Below, piece by piece: positions 25,244 to 33,518 of a stretch of DNA of 64,000 nt (positions are counted from its first letter, which is position 1; every line of letters starts with the position of its first letter). Both the position numbers and the translations under genes were made by a program. The notes under the pieces are model-generated. The model did no database searches and was not told the DNA's origin. It was given only the letters and a program-made list of their open reading frames with translations. The stretch comes from Salinimicrobium terrae DSM 17865 (GTDB taxonomy: Bacteria; Bacteroidota; Bacteroidia; Flavobacteriales; Flavobacteriaceae): the NCBI RefSeq assembly GCF_000424665.1, contig NZ_AUKI01000023.1, forward strand, positions 62,001-126,000, in the 5' to 3' direction.

Positions 25244-27289
25244 CTACTCGGGGTATTCAATCCTTAGATGGTAAATATTTTTAAGCTTTCGCTTAAGAAC
25301 CTTTTTTACCTGCTGAATTTCCCTGAATGTAACATCTGAATTTAGGAACTGCCCGTCCTCCATTTGTTTATTGATTATTTTTTCAACAAACTTGTCTATA
25401 GTTCGGGCAGTAGGTTCTTTTATACTTCTGCTGGCTGCTTCCACACTGTCACACATCATCAAAATTGCTGTTTCCTTACTAAATGGCATTGGCCCGGGAT
25501 ACCTGTAATCATCCTCATTTACTTCCTGGTCATTTTCCATAGCTTTCTTAAGGAAATAGTGTACAGTGGTAGTGCCGTGATGGGTTCGAATAAAATCAAT
25601 GACCCTATCGGGGAGATTCCTTTTTTTAGCGATCTCTATTCCGTTTATCACGTGTTCAATTATAATCTCGGCACTTTCTTTTGGAAAGAGCTCGTCATGT
25701 GAATTAACCGATGTCGTTTGATTTTCGGTAAAATAGGTGGGGTTACGCATTTTTCCAATATCGTGGTAAAGCGCTCCTACCCTTACCAGCATGGAATTTG
25801 CATTAATTTCGTTCGCTGCTGCCTCTGCAAGATTTGCCACATTCAGGGAATGATGAAAGGTTCCCGGAGCTTTGTCTGAAAGTTCCTTAAGCAGTTTTGT
25901 GTTCGTATCTGAAAGTTCCAGTAGCGACATATCTGAAATTAAACCGAAGATCTTCTCGTAGGCATAAATCAGTGGCTGCACAAAAAGAGTTGCCAGTCCA
26001 CCCAGCAGGAACATGAGAAAAGTTTCGGGTTCTACTTCATAAATTGAACCTTCCTGAATTACAGTGAAAGCAAAATAGGAGACAATATAGACAAGGGTGA
26101 TCTGCCCCACGGTTATGAAAAGGTTAGCTCTTTTATATAATTCTGAAACTGTGAGAATTGTTACTATCCCTGCAATAATTTGCAGGAACATATACTCGTA
26201 ACTATCTGGTACAATAAAACCAAGCAGCAAAACCGTAATTACATGTGTGAAAAGCCCGAGGCGGGAATCAAAAAATCCTTTTATTGTTAAAGGCAGCACG
26301 CAAAGTGGAACCACGTAAACATAGGCAACATTAAAACGTATGATCAATATGGTAAGAAGGACCATGAGCGTAACATTAAAATAAATAAAGGTGACCTTTA
26401 TGTTATTTTGGAAGATATCATACCGGTATTTCCTAATGAAGAGCATTAACATGAGTAAGGCAAGGAAAACAAGCAGCGTATAACCCACGATTACCCAATT
26501 ATAATTGGCTTCACTCCATACCTGCGATTCATATTCTGCCTTAAGTGAATTTAGGACTTGTAATTTCGCCCCTTCCACAACTTCTCCCTTGGCTACTATG
26601 ATAGTCCCTCGTTCTACGTTACCCCGGGTATAAGAAATTTGATTATACCTGCTTTCCAGATCACTTTGGGTAAGAGCTTCATTATAAGTAACATTCGGTT
26701 TGACGGTATCAAAAAATAATCCGATTAACTCTTCCCGGTAATTTTGTAACTGTGCCTGATCAATTCTGCGATTGAGAAAATCCCTTAACTGGTTCTGCTT
26801 TAGTATGCTCTTGTAAGTCACCTCGGTCACTTCATTGCCTTCGCGCAGATAAACCAATTGATCGGGACTTAGTGGAACTATCTCCTGCAGCACTCCTGCA
26901 TCATAGGTTTCTTCAAAAGTATTCTCAATAAACTCTTTAAGCTGAATATTCTCTCTACGCGTAAGAGTGTCGGGAAAAATACGTACAAATTGCTCCTCCA
27001 GAGCAGACTCTACTTCCGAAACAACTTCTGCATCGTAATCATAATAAGGAACATGGGTTTTATTAATCTCCTCTTTTTCAGCAGCAAGTTCTTCAGGACT
27101 TTTTAAAATGGCAAAATCGAAGGGAGCATAAAGGTTCTCATACTGCCAGGGTTTTCCTTTAGGGATCTCATATTTAAACTTGCCTCCTTTGGGAAACATG
27201 TATACAATGACCAGGGTGGTGAGAAGAAATAAAAAAACCTTGTAAAAAAGGTCCTGATTTTTATAAAGACTGTTTACAAACGATTTCAT
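25244..27289 (-). CDS. 7TM-HD domain cyclic dinucleotide phosphodiesterase (PgpH-like)
   Basis: 681 residues. An N-terminal extracytoplasmic 7TMR-HDED-type domain (about 40-260) precedes seven membrane helices (about 265-470). A C-terminal HD domain has the motif HHSLNVANLAEAAANEI...YHDIGKM, then HGTTT and CDSVEAA. This is the PgpH architecture, known in Firmicutes to degrade c-di-AMP. The start is the ATG at 27289: the upstream TTG at 27310 lies inside a -7 box (27308-27315), so it is not a credible start. It is divergent from the thiolase gene. Confidence 0.87.
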   Translation of the reverse strand: MKSFVNSLYKNQDLFYKVFLFLLTTLVIVYMFPKGGKFKYEIPKGKPWQYENLYAPFDFAILKSPEELAAEKEEINKTHVPYYDYDAEVVSEVESALEEQFVRIFPDTLTRRENIQLKEFIENTFEETYDAGVLQEIVPLSPDQLVYLREGNEVTEVTYKSILKQNQLRDFLNRRIDQAQLQNYREELIGLFFDTVKPNVTYNEALTQSDLESRYNQISYTRGNVERGTIIVAKGEVVEGAKLQVLNSLKAEYESQVWSEANYNWVIVGYTLLVFLALLMLMLFIRKYRYDIFQNNIKVTFIYFNVTLMVLLTILIIRFNVAYVYVVPLCVLPLTIKGFFDSRLGLFTHVITVLLLGFIVPDSYEYMFLQIIAGIVTILTVSELYKRANLFITVGQITLVYIVSYFAFTVIQEGSIYEVEPETFLMFLLGGLATLFVQPLIYAYEKIFGLISDMSLLELSDTNTKLLKELSDKAPGTFHHSLNVANLAEAAANEINANSMLVRVGALYHDIGKMRNPTYFTENQTTSVNSHDELFPKESAEIIIEHVINGIEIAKKRNLPDRVIDFIRTHHGTTTVHYFLKKAMENDQEVNEDDYRYPGPMPFSKETAILMMCDSVEAASRSIKEPTARTIDKFVEKIINKQMEDGQFLNSDVTFREIQQVKKVLKRKLKNIYHLRIEYPE

Positions 27290-27307
27290 ACAGGGACTAT
27301 CTCTTTC

Positions 27308-27315
27308 CAAAAGTA
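27308..27315 (-). promoter_or_regulatory. -7 promoter element for the 7TM-HD gene
   Basis: Minus strand TACTTTTG, exact TAnnTTTG, 18 bases before the ATG at 27289. It sets the start of the gene downstream of the TTG otherwise proposed. Confidence 0.5.
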
Positions 27316-27403
27316 CTAAAAAAAGCCGGCTGTAGAGAACACGTTGGTTTGTTCCTTTTAAAATGATTAAATTCGCGAAAGTAAAATCATAATCCTTTAA
27401 ACC

Positions 27404-28582
27404 ATGAATAAGGAAGTAGTTATTGTAAGTGCCGTAAGAACTCCGATAGGAAGTTTCTTAGGTAGTTTATCTACCGTTCCCGCGACAAAACTGGGATCAA
27501 TAGCAATAAAAGGAGCTCTGGAGAAAATCAATCTCAAACCAGAGATGGTAGACGAGGTGCTCATGGGAAATGTTGTACAAGCCGGCGTGGGACAGGCACC
27601 GGCGCGACAGGCCGCTCTTGGTGCCAATATACCTACCAGTGTTCCCTGTACTACCGTGAATAAAGTTTGCGCCAGTGGAATGAAAGCCGTAATGCAGGCA
27701 GCACAGGCTATTGCTTTAGGGGATGCCAACATTGTTGTTGCCGGGGGAATGGAGAACATGAGCCTTATTCCACACTACTTACATTTAAGAAACGGACAGA
27801 AATTTGGTCCAACCCAGATGGTGGATGGAATGCAAAAAGATGGTCTTGTTGATGCTTACGACCACAATGCAATGGGCGTGGCTGCAGATCATTGTGCAAA
27901 AGAGCATAATTATTCCCGGGAAGAGCAGGATAAATTTGCCATCCAATCCTATGAAAGGTCTCGTACCGCATGGGAAGAAGGAAGATTTAAAGACGAAGTG
28001 GTACCTGTGGAAGTACCACAGAGAAAAGGAGATCCTGTAGTTGTTAATGAAGATGAAGAATACAAAAATGTGAAGATGGATAAGATATCCTCTTTACGTC
28101 CTGCATTTAGCAAAGAAGGTACTGTGACGGCAGCAAATGCTTCAACTATAAATGACGGTGCGGCTGCACTTGTGCTTATGAGCCGGGAGAAAGCTGAAGA
28201 GCTTGGCCTTGAAATTTTAGCCAGCATTAAAGGATTTGCAGATGCCGCTACAGAGCCAATATGGTTTACAACAGCTCCGGCGAAAGCACTACCTAAAGCT
28301 CTTGATAAAGCCGGAATTTCTATCGATAAAGTTGATTTTTTTGAATTTAATGAAGCTTTTTCTGTAGTAGGATTGGTAAACATGAAGATTCTGGAACTGG
28401 AAGATAAGAACGTGAACGTAAACGGAGGGGCTGTTTCTTTAGGACATCCACTTGGTTGTTCAGGTGCCCGAATAATTGTGACGCTACTAAACGTTCTTAA
28501 GCAAAACAACGGTAAAATAGGCGCGGCAGCTGTTTGTAATGGGGGTGGCGGTGCATCGGCAATGATCATTGAGCGTCCATAA
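27404..28582 (+). CDS. Acetyl-CoA C-acyltransferase (thiolase)
   Basis: 392 residues. The acylated Cys is in KVCASGMKA (near 88), the catalytic His in GHPLGCSG (near 349), and the second Cys in CNGGGGAS (near 379); NEAF is also present. It could be acetyl-CoA acetyltransferase (biosynthetic, AtoB/PhaA) or a beta-oxidation thiolase (FadA). No fadB-like partner is adjacent, so the pathway is open. The NlpC/P60 gene starts 25 bases downstream. Confidence 0.9.
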   Translation: MNKEVVIVSAVRTPIGSFLGSLSTVPATKLGSIAIKGALEKINLKPEMVDEVLMGNVVQAGVGQAPARQAALGANIPTSVPCTTVNKVCASGMKAVMQAAQAIALGDANIVVAGGMENMSLIPHYLHLRNGQKFGPTQMVDGMQKDGLVDAYDHNAMGVAADHCAKEHNYSREEQDKFAIQSYERSRTAWEEGRFKDEVVPVEVPQRKGDPVVVNEDEEYKNVKMDKISSLRPAFSKEGTVTAANASTINDGAAALVLMSREKAEELGLEILASIKGFADAATEPIWFTTAPAKALPKALDKAGISIDKVDFFEFNEAFSVVGLVNMKILELEDKNVNVNGGAVSLGHPLGCSGARIIVTLLNVLKQNNGKIGAAAVCNGGGGASAMIIERP

Positions 28583-28607
28583 TTCCTGTTCCAAAGCACC
28601 TTTTTGA

Positions 28608-29354
28608 ATGCAATACGCCATTTGTAATTTAGGGACAGTCCCTTTAAGAGCAGAACCTGCACACACTTCTGAAATGGTAAGTCAGCTACTCTATGGCGAA
28701 ACCTATAAGATTCTGGAAGAAAGAGCAAAATGGTCAAGAATACGGACTTCTTTTGAAGCTCTTGAAGCCTGGATTGATAATAAACAACTCTTTAAGATCA
28801 CAGAACTAGAGTATGAAAAGCTAAAAAATGAGGACCTGCAACTTTCGGCAGATCTTATGGAGTTTGTAACAGGAGAAGGATTACTTATTCCTATCCCTAT
28901 AGGTTCTGTTTTAAACGGAGTAGCACTTTTAAAACATCAACACTCAGGTGCAATTGCTACGGGAAGTCAGTCGAAAGAGAAGCTCATAGAAACCGCCTTT
29001 TTATATCTCAATGCTCCTTTTTTATGGGGCGGAAAAAGCCCAATGGGAATTGATGCCAGCGGTTTTACTCAAATGGTGTACAAACTTAATGGTTACAAAC
29101 TCTCCCGAAATGCAGCAGAACAGGCTCAACAGGGGGATTCCCTGAGTTTTATAGAAGAAAGTGAGCCCGGTGATCTGGCTTTTTTTGACGGTCCCGATGG
29201 GGTAATAAACCATGTGGGTATCATAATGACCGACAATTATATTATACATGCCGATGGAAAAGTGCGGCTTGATCGCCTGGACCATTCAGGAATTTACAAT
29301 TCAGATTTGCGTCGACACACTCATAAATTAAGGGTTATCAAGAAGATAATATAA
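28608..29354 (+). CDS. NlpC/P60 (C40) family protein with SH3 domain; catalytic Cys replaced
   Basis: 248 residues. A bacterial SH3-like N-terminal domain (about 1-65) is followed by an NlpC/P60 domain (about 120-248). The usual nucleophile motif DCSGF reads DASGF here: the codon is GCC (Ala, near residue 149), so the nucleophilic Cys is missing. The remaining conserved positions are present: HVGII His and IIHADGK His. No frame problem is visible. It is probably not a peptidoglycan amidase; a binding or regulatory role is possible. No signal peptide is visible. Confidence 0.83.
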   Translation: MQYAICNLGTVPLRAEPAHTSEMVSQLLYGETYKILEERAKWSRIRTSFEALEAWIDNKQLFKITELEYEKLKNEDLQLSADLMEFVTGEGLLIPIPIGSVLNGVALLKHQHSGAIATGSQSKEKLIETAFLYLNAPFLWGGKSPMGIDASGFTQMVYKLNGYKLSRNAAEQAQQGDSLSFIEESEPGDLAFFDGPDGVINHVGIIMTDNYIIHADGKVRLDRLDHSGIYNSDLRRHTHKLRVIKKII

Positions 29355-29365
29355 AAATAAAAAAA

Positions 29366-29391
29366 CCCGTTCAAATGAACGGGCTTTTTTA
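29366..29391. terminator. Intrinsic terminator between NlpC/P60 and TPR genes
   Basis: Stem CCCGTTC/GAACGGG (29366-29372, 29377-29383) with AAAT loop, T run 29385-29391 on the plus strand and A run before the stem, usable from both convergent genes. Confidence 0.85.
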
Positions 29392-29408
29392 TTTTCTAGT
29401 TTTTTAAA

Positions 29409-30686
29409 CTATTGTTTTGGAGTAGCTGCTGCATTTGTAGATTCAAGTTCAGCAATCTTTACCTTCATTTCTTCTGCCTTTTCAGGTTCATTGATCTGGT
29501 AGTAGATATTCATTATGGTTCTGGCAGCTTCAAGATTTGTTGGATCATTAGCCATCACTTTTTCAAGGTGTGGAAGAGCCTCTCTATAGATTCCCTGGCG
29601 TTGTTCCGAAAGCTCCTCATATTTCTTTTGATCGGCTTTGCTCATCCCAAGACTATTCATTTCCTCTACCAAAGGTGCTTCTTCAGAAAGAATTACATAA
29701 GCTACATTTATTCTGGCATTGTGCATATCAGGATCAAGTTCTATAGCTTTTTTATAATAGTCAATAGCACGGTCATTCTCCCCAAGTTCTGCAGAACTTA
29801 CTCCCATGTTGTAGTAAAGAGTAGCATTATCGGGGTTTTGCCTTACAACCTCTTCAAGAATCTCACGATATTTTGCCATGTCACCCATTTGGTAATACAT
29901 ATCGGCCTCAGCCTGCATAAGAGCAGCATCGTTAGGATTAGCCTGCTTTGCACTTTCCATTGCTTCAATCGCCTTCTCTTTATTTCCTTTTTCAATATAG
30001 ATCAAGGCTATGTTCTTGGCAATTTCTCCTTCTTTAGATTCTTCCTTCTTATCCTGTGGGTTTATATAAGTTCCAGCTTTAACGAAAAGATCTCTTTGCT
30101 CTTTTGAAGCCATTCTCTCTTCTTCACCTGTTTCTTTGTTTACTGCAGTATAAATCATTTCTTCTCCTGTAAATCCAAGATCCTGAAGCTCCTCATAATA
30201 TCTTAACGCTTCATCATAATCTTTGGAATTCACTGCGTTGGAAGCTGCATAATATAAATACACTGTATCACGGTCACTCATCCTGTAGCTCATCTCCAAC
30301 TTTTTTGAAGCTTCAGCAAAATTCTGAGCATTTTGATCTTCAATTGCCGAGTTCACCAGGGCATTACTCACTGTAACCATTCCTTGCTCTGCCTCTTCCT
30401 GGCCCAATTCTTTTGCTTTTTTCATTGCTTCCGCTGCCGCCATTAAATCGTCAGTAGAAACATTTTGACCATCTCCTACCAAAGTATATCCTCTGTAAAG
30501 GTAGAAATCGGCTTTCTCATCATTATCGGCGTTAGCCAATTCTGCTTCTGCCTCCTGAAGGTAATTCTTAGCTTTCTGGTAGTCTCCTTTTTCAACAGCT
30601 TTACCTGCTCTTCTTATCTCCTTCTTTTGGGCAAATGATACGACAGTAATCATCGCTAATGCTGCCGTTAGAATTCTGGTTTTCAT
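29409..30686 (-). CDS. Tetratricopeptide-repeat protein, exported
   Basis: 425 residues. A signal peptide (1-19, ITVVSFAQ) is followed by TPR-like helical repeats throughout, for example residues around 290-325 (NPDNATLYYNMGVSSAELGENDRA). A C-terminal Glu/Lys-rich helix ends in NAAATPKQ. It is typical of periplasmic or lipid-free TPR proteins in Bacteroidota, some of which act in gliding or secretion complexes. It lies 20 bases from gyrA and is read after it. Specific role unknown. Confidence 0.8.
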   Translation of the reverse strand: MKTRILTAALAMITVVSFAQKKEIRRAGKAVEKGDYQKAKNYLQEAEAELANADNDEKADFYLYRGYTLVGDGQNVSTDDLMAAAEAMKKAKELGQEEAEQGMVTVSNALVNSAIEDQNAQNFAEASKKLEMSYRMSDRDTVYLYYAASNAVNSKDYDEALRYYEELQDLGFTGEEMIYTAVNKETGEEERMASKEQRDLFVKAGTYINPQDKKEESKEGEIAKNIALIYIEKGNKEKAIEAMESAKQANPNDAALMQAEADMYYQMGDMAKYREILEEVVRQNPDNATLYYNMGVSSAELGENDRAIDYYKKAIELDPDMHNARINVAYVILSEEAPLVEEMNSLGMSKADQKKYEELSEQRQGIYREALPHLEKVMANDPTNLEAARTIMNIYYQINEPEKAEEMKVKIAELESTNAAATPKQ

Positions 30687-30706
30687 CTTGTTTTATTTTG
30701 ATTTAA

Positions 30707-33262
30707 TTATTCTTCACTATCGTTTGCAATAGTTGTGCCATCCTCATTTTGATCAGTGATCTCGGGTGTTGCGTCACCAGCCACATCCTCAACATCTTCT
30801 TCCTCATTAATCACTTTGGCTACCGCAGCAATGGAATCATTATTCTTTAAATTAATAAGTCTAACTCCTTGCGTTGCGCGGCCCATAACCCGTAAATTAG
30901 ATACAGATGTTCTAATAGCCAATCCCGATTTATTGATGATCATAAGATCATCAAGATCGGTTACATTTTTAATGGCCACAAGGCTACCCGTCTTAGGTGT
31001 GATCGAAATGGTTTTCACCCCTTTCCCTCCACGGTTGGTAATTCTGTAGATTGGTTCCCCATCTTCGGGATCGTCAATATAAGTACGTTTCCCATAACCA
31101 TTTTCCGAAACTACCAATACTGTCTCTTCCATTGGGTTTTCAACGGTGATCATTCCCACTACCTCATCTTTCTCATCGGCAAGGCTTATTCCTCGTACTC
31201 CCGATGCATTTCTACCCATAGGTCTTGTCTTACTCTCATCAAAACGAATGGCCTTTCCACTTTTTAGAGCCAACATCACCTGACTTTCCCCTGTTGTGAG
31301 CCTTGCCTCAAGCAATTCATCTCCTTCCCTTATGGTTATAGCATTAATACCATTAGTTCTCGGTCTAGAGTACTGCTCCAGGGAAGTTTTTTTCACTTGT
31401 CCTTTCTTGGTAGCCATCATGACATAATGGCTATTAATATACTCTTCGTCCTTGAGGTCTTTTGTACAAATAAATGCTTTTAATTTATCGTCGGGTTCAA
31501 GATTAATCAGATTCTGAATTGCTCTACCCTTTGAAGTTTTACTTCCTTCGGGAATCTCAAACACCCTCATCCAGAAACACTTACCTTTTTCAGTAAAAAA
31601 TAACATGTACTGGTGATTTGTTCCTATAAAAAGATTTTCAAGAAAATCTTCATTCCTGGTTGTAGACCCTTTCTGGCCAACGCCACCTCTGTTCTGGGTT
31701 TTATATTCAGTAAGAGAGGTCCTTTTAATATAGCCCGCGTGTGAAATAGTTATTACTACCTGCTCATCGGGGATCATATCTTCCATGCTTAGGTCTCCCC
31801 CGGCATATTCTATTGTAGAACGTCTTTCATCTCCATACTTCTCTTTAACCTCGAGCAGCTCATCTTTAATCACCTGCATTCTTCGTTCCTTTCGCGCCAG
31901 TATATCCTTAAGATCTTCAATTGTCTTCATGATCTCTTCATACTCTACACGAAGTTTATCTTGTTCAAGACCTGTAAGTTGTCTTAATCGCATTTCCACG
32001 ATTGCTTTAGCCTGGATCTCGGTAAGCTCAAAACGTTCAATTAGCTTAGATCTCGCTTCATCGGCGTTGCTGGAAGCTCTTATAAGAGCAATAACTTCGT
32101 CAATATTATCGGAAGCAATGATAAGCCCTTCCAATATATGAGCACGCTCCTCGGCTTTGCGTAGTTCGTATTCCGTACGACGCACCACAACCTCATGGCG
32201 ATGTTCCACAAAATGATAGATCATATCCTTCAAATTCAACATTTGAGGCCGACCTTTTACAAGTGCAATATTATTGACACTGAAGGAATTTTGGAGGGAG
32301 GTGTGTTTATAAAGAAGGTTTAGAACGATATTTGGAATAGCATCTCTTTTGAGGATATAGACTATTCGCATTCCATTACGATCAGATTCATCCCGAATTA
32401 GAGAAATTCCCTCTATTTTCCTGTCATTTACAAGCTCAGCTGTTTTTTTGATCATTTCAGCCTTGTTGACCTGGTACGGGATTTCTGTGACAATGATTGC
32501 TTCCTTACCTGCAACCTCTTCAGTATGTGCCTTAGCTCTTATCACCACTCTTCCACGACCGGTTTTAAAAGCTTCACGAACTCCGTCATAGCCATAAATG
32601 GTACCTCCGGTAGGAAAATCGGGAGCCTTAACGTGTTCTATAAGTTCGTCTATCTCAATATCGTGATTCTCTATGTATGCTGTAATTCCATCTACAACTT
32701 CTGAAAGATTATGAGGCGGCATATTCGTAGCCATTCCCACTGCAATACCACTGGCACCATTTACAAGTAGATTTGGAATACGTGTCGGTAAAACTGAAGG
32801 TTCATGGATGGTATCATCAAAGTTAAGCTGCATATCAACAGTTTCCTTATCGATATCGGCTAGCATATCTTCGCTAATCTTGCGCATTCTTGCTTCGGTG
32901 TAACGCATAGCAGCAGGACTATCCCCGTCTACCGAACCAAAGTTACCCTGTCCATCTACCAACATATAACGTAAACTCCACTCCTGGGCCATACGTACCA
33001 TAGTGTCGTAAACAGAAGAATCTCCATGCGGGTGAAATTTACCTAAAACTTCCCCTACAATTCTTGCCGATTTTTTGTGAGCTCTGTTGGAAAGAACTCC
33101 TAACTCATACATTCCATATAAAACCCGGCGATGAACCGGCTTTAAACCGTCACGAACGTCTGGCAGGGCACGTGACACAATGACCGACATTGAATAATCA
33201 ATGTAGGCCGACTTCATTTCATCTTCAATATTGATAGGAATTAACTTTTCTCCTTCAGCCAT
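30707..33262 (-). CDS. gyrA: DNA gyrase subunit A
   Basis: 851 residues. Catalytic Tyr121 lies in [10 protein letters not shown]. The quinolone-resistance region reads [13 protein letters not shown], with Ser82 and Asp86 as the positions equivalent to E. coli S83 and D87, i.e. wild type. The C-terminal beta-pinwheel is present and a GyrA-box-like segment QNRGGVG (near 530) replaces the canonical QRRGGKG. It introduces negative supercoils with GyrB. It lies upstream of the TPR gene (20-base gap), and clpC is divergent from it. Confidence 0.94.
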   Translation of the reverse strand: MAEGEKLIPINIEDEMKSAYIDYSMSVIVSRALPDVRDGLKPVHRRVLYGMYELGVLSNRAHKKSARIVGEVLGKFHPHGDSSVYDTMVRMAQEWSLRYMLVDGQGNFGSVDGDSPAAMRYTEARMRKISEDMLADIDKETVDMQLNFDDTIHEPSVLPTRIPNLLVNGASGIAVGMATNMPPHNLSEVVDGITAYIENHDIEIDELIEHVKAPDFPTGGTIYGYDGVREAFKTGRGRVVIRAKAHTEEVAGKEAIIVTEIPYQVNKAEMIKKTAELVNDRKIEGISLIRDESDRNGMRIVYILKRDAIPNIVLNLLYKHTSLQNSFSVNNIALVKGRPQMLNLKDMIYHFVEHRHEVVVRRTEYELRKAEERAHILEGLIIASDNIDEVIALIRASSNADEARSKLIERFELTEIQAKAIVEMRLRQLTGLEQDKLRVEYEEIMKTIEDLKDILARKERRMQVIKDELLEVKEKYGDERRSTIEYAGGDLSMEDMIPDEQVVITISHAGYIKRTSLTEYKTQNRGGVGQKGSTTRNEDFLENLFIGTNHQYMLFFTEKGKCFWMRVFEIPEGSKTSKGRAIQNLINLEPDDKLKAFICTKDLKDEEYINSHYVMMATKKGQVKKTSLEQYSRPRTNGINAITIREGDELLEARLTTGESQVMLALKSGKAIRFDESKTRPMGRNASGVRGISLADEKDEVVGMITVENPMEETVLVVSENGYGKRTYIDDPEDGEPIYRITNRGGKGVKTISITPKTGSLVAIKNVTDLDDLMIINKSGLAIRTSVSNLRVMGRATQGVRLINLKNNDSIAAVAKVINEEEDVEDVAGDATPEITDQNEDGTTIANDSEE

Positions 33263-33518
33263 AAATACTTGTTATTTTGGTTCAAAAATCTAACGTGCCA
33301 ATTTACGCATTTTAAGCAACCCGGGAGCACTATTCATTGAGGTTTTATTGTATTTTATTAACAAATTTTTAGTTGTGCTTGGTTAATAAGTTCATTACAT
33401 TCTGCTTTGTTTTATAAATGCAAATTCGTCAATTAGCTATACTTCATATGAAGCCGGTATTGATAATCGGGTATGGTTTTTGAAACCTTAATAATATAAT
33501 CAGAGAGAAAGGAACAAA

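Noticed and set aside
27949-28737. Long minus-strand ORF (262 codons) opposite the thiolase
   Set aside because: It is the antisense shadow of the thiolase gene, and its protein has no domain and many Ser/Pro/Thr runs typical of shadow frames.
29412-30107. 231-codon plus-strand ORF opposite the TPR gene
   Set aside because: Antisense of a well supported TPR gene; translation is rich in Phe/Ile/Cys with no domain.
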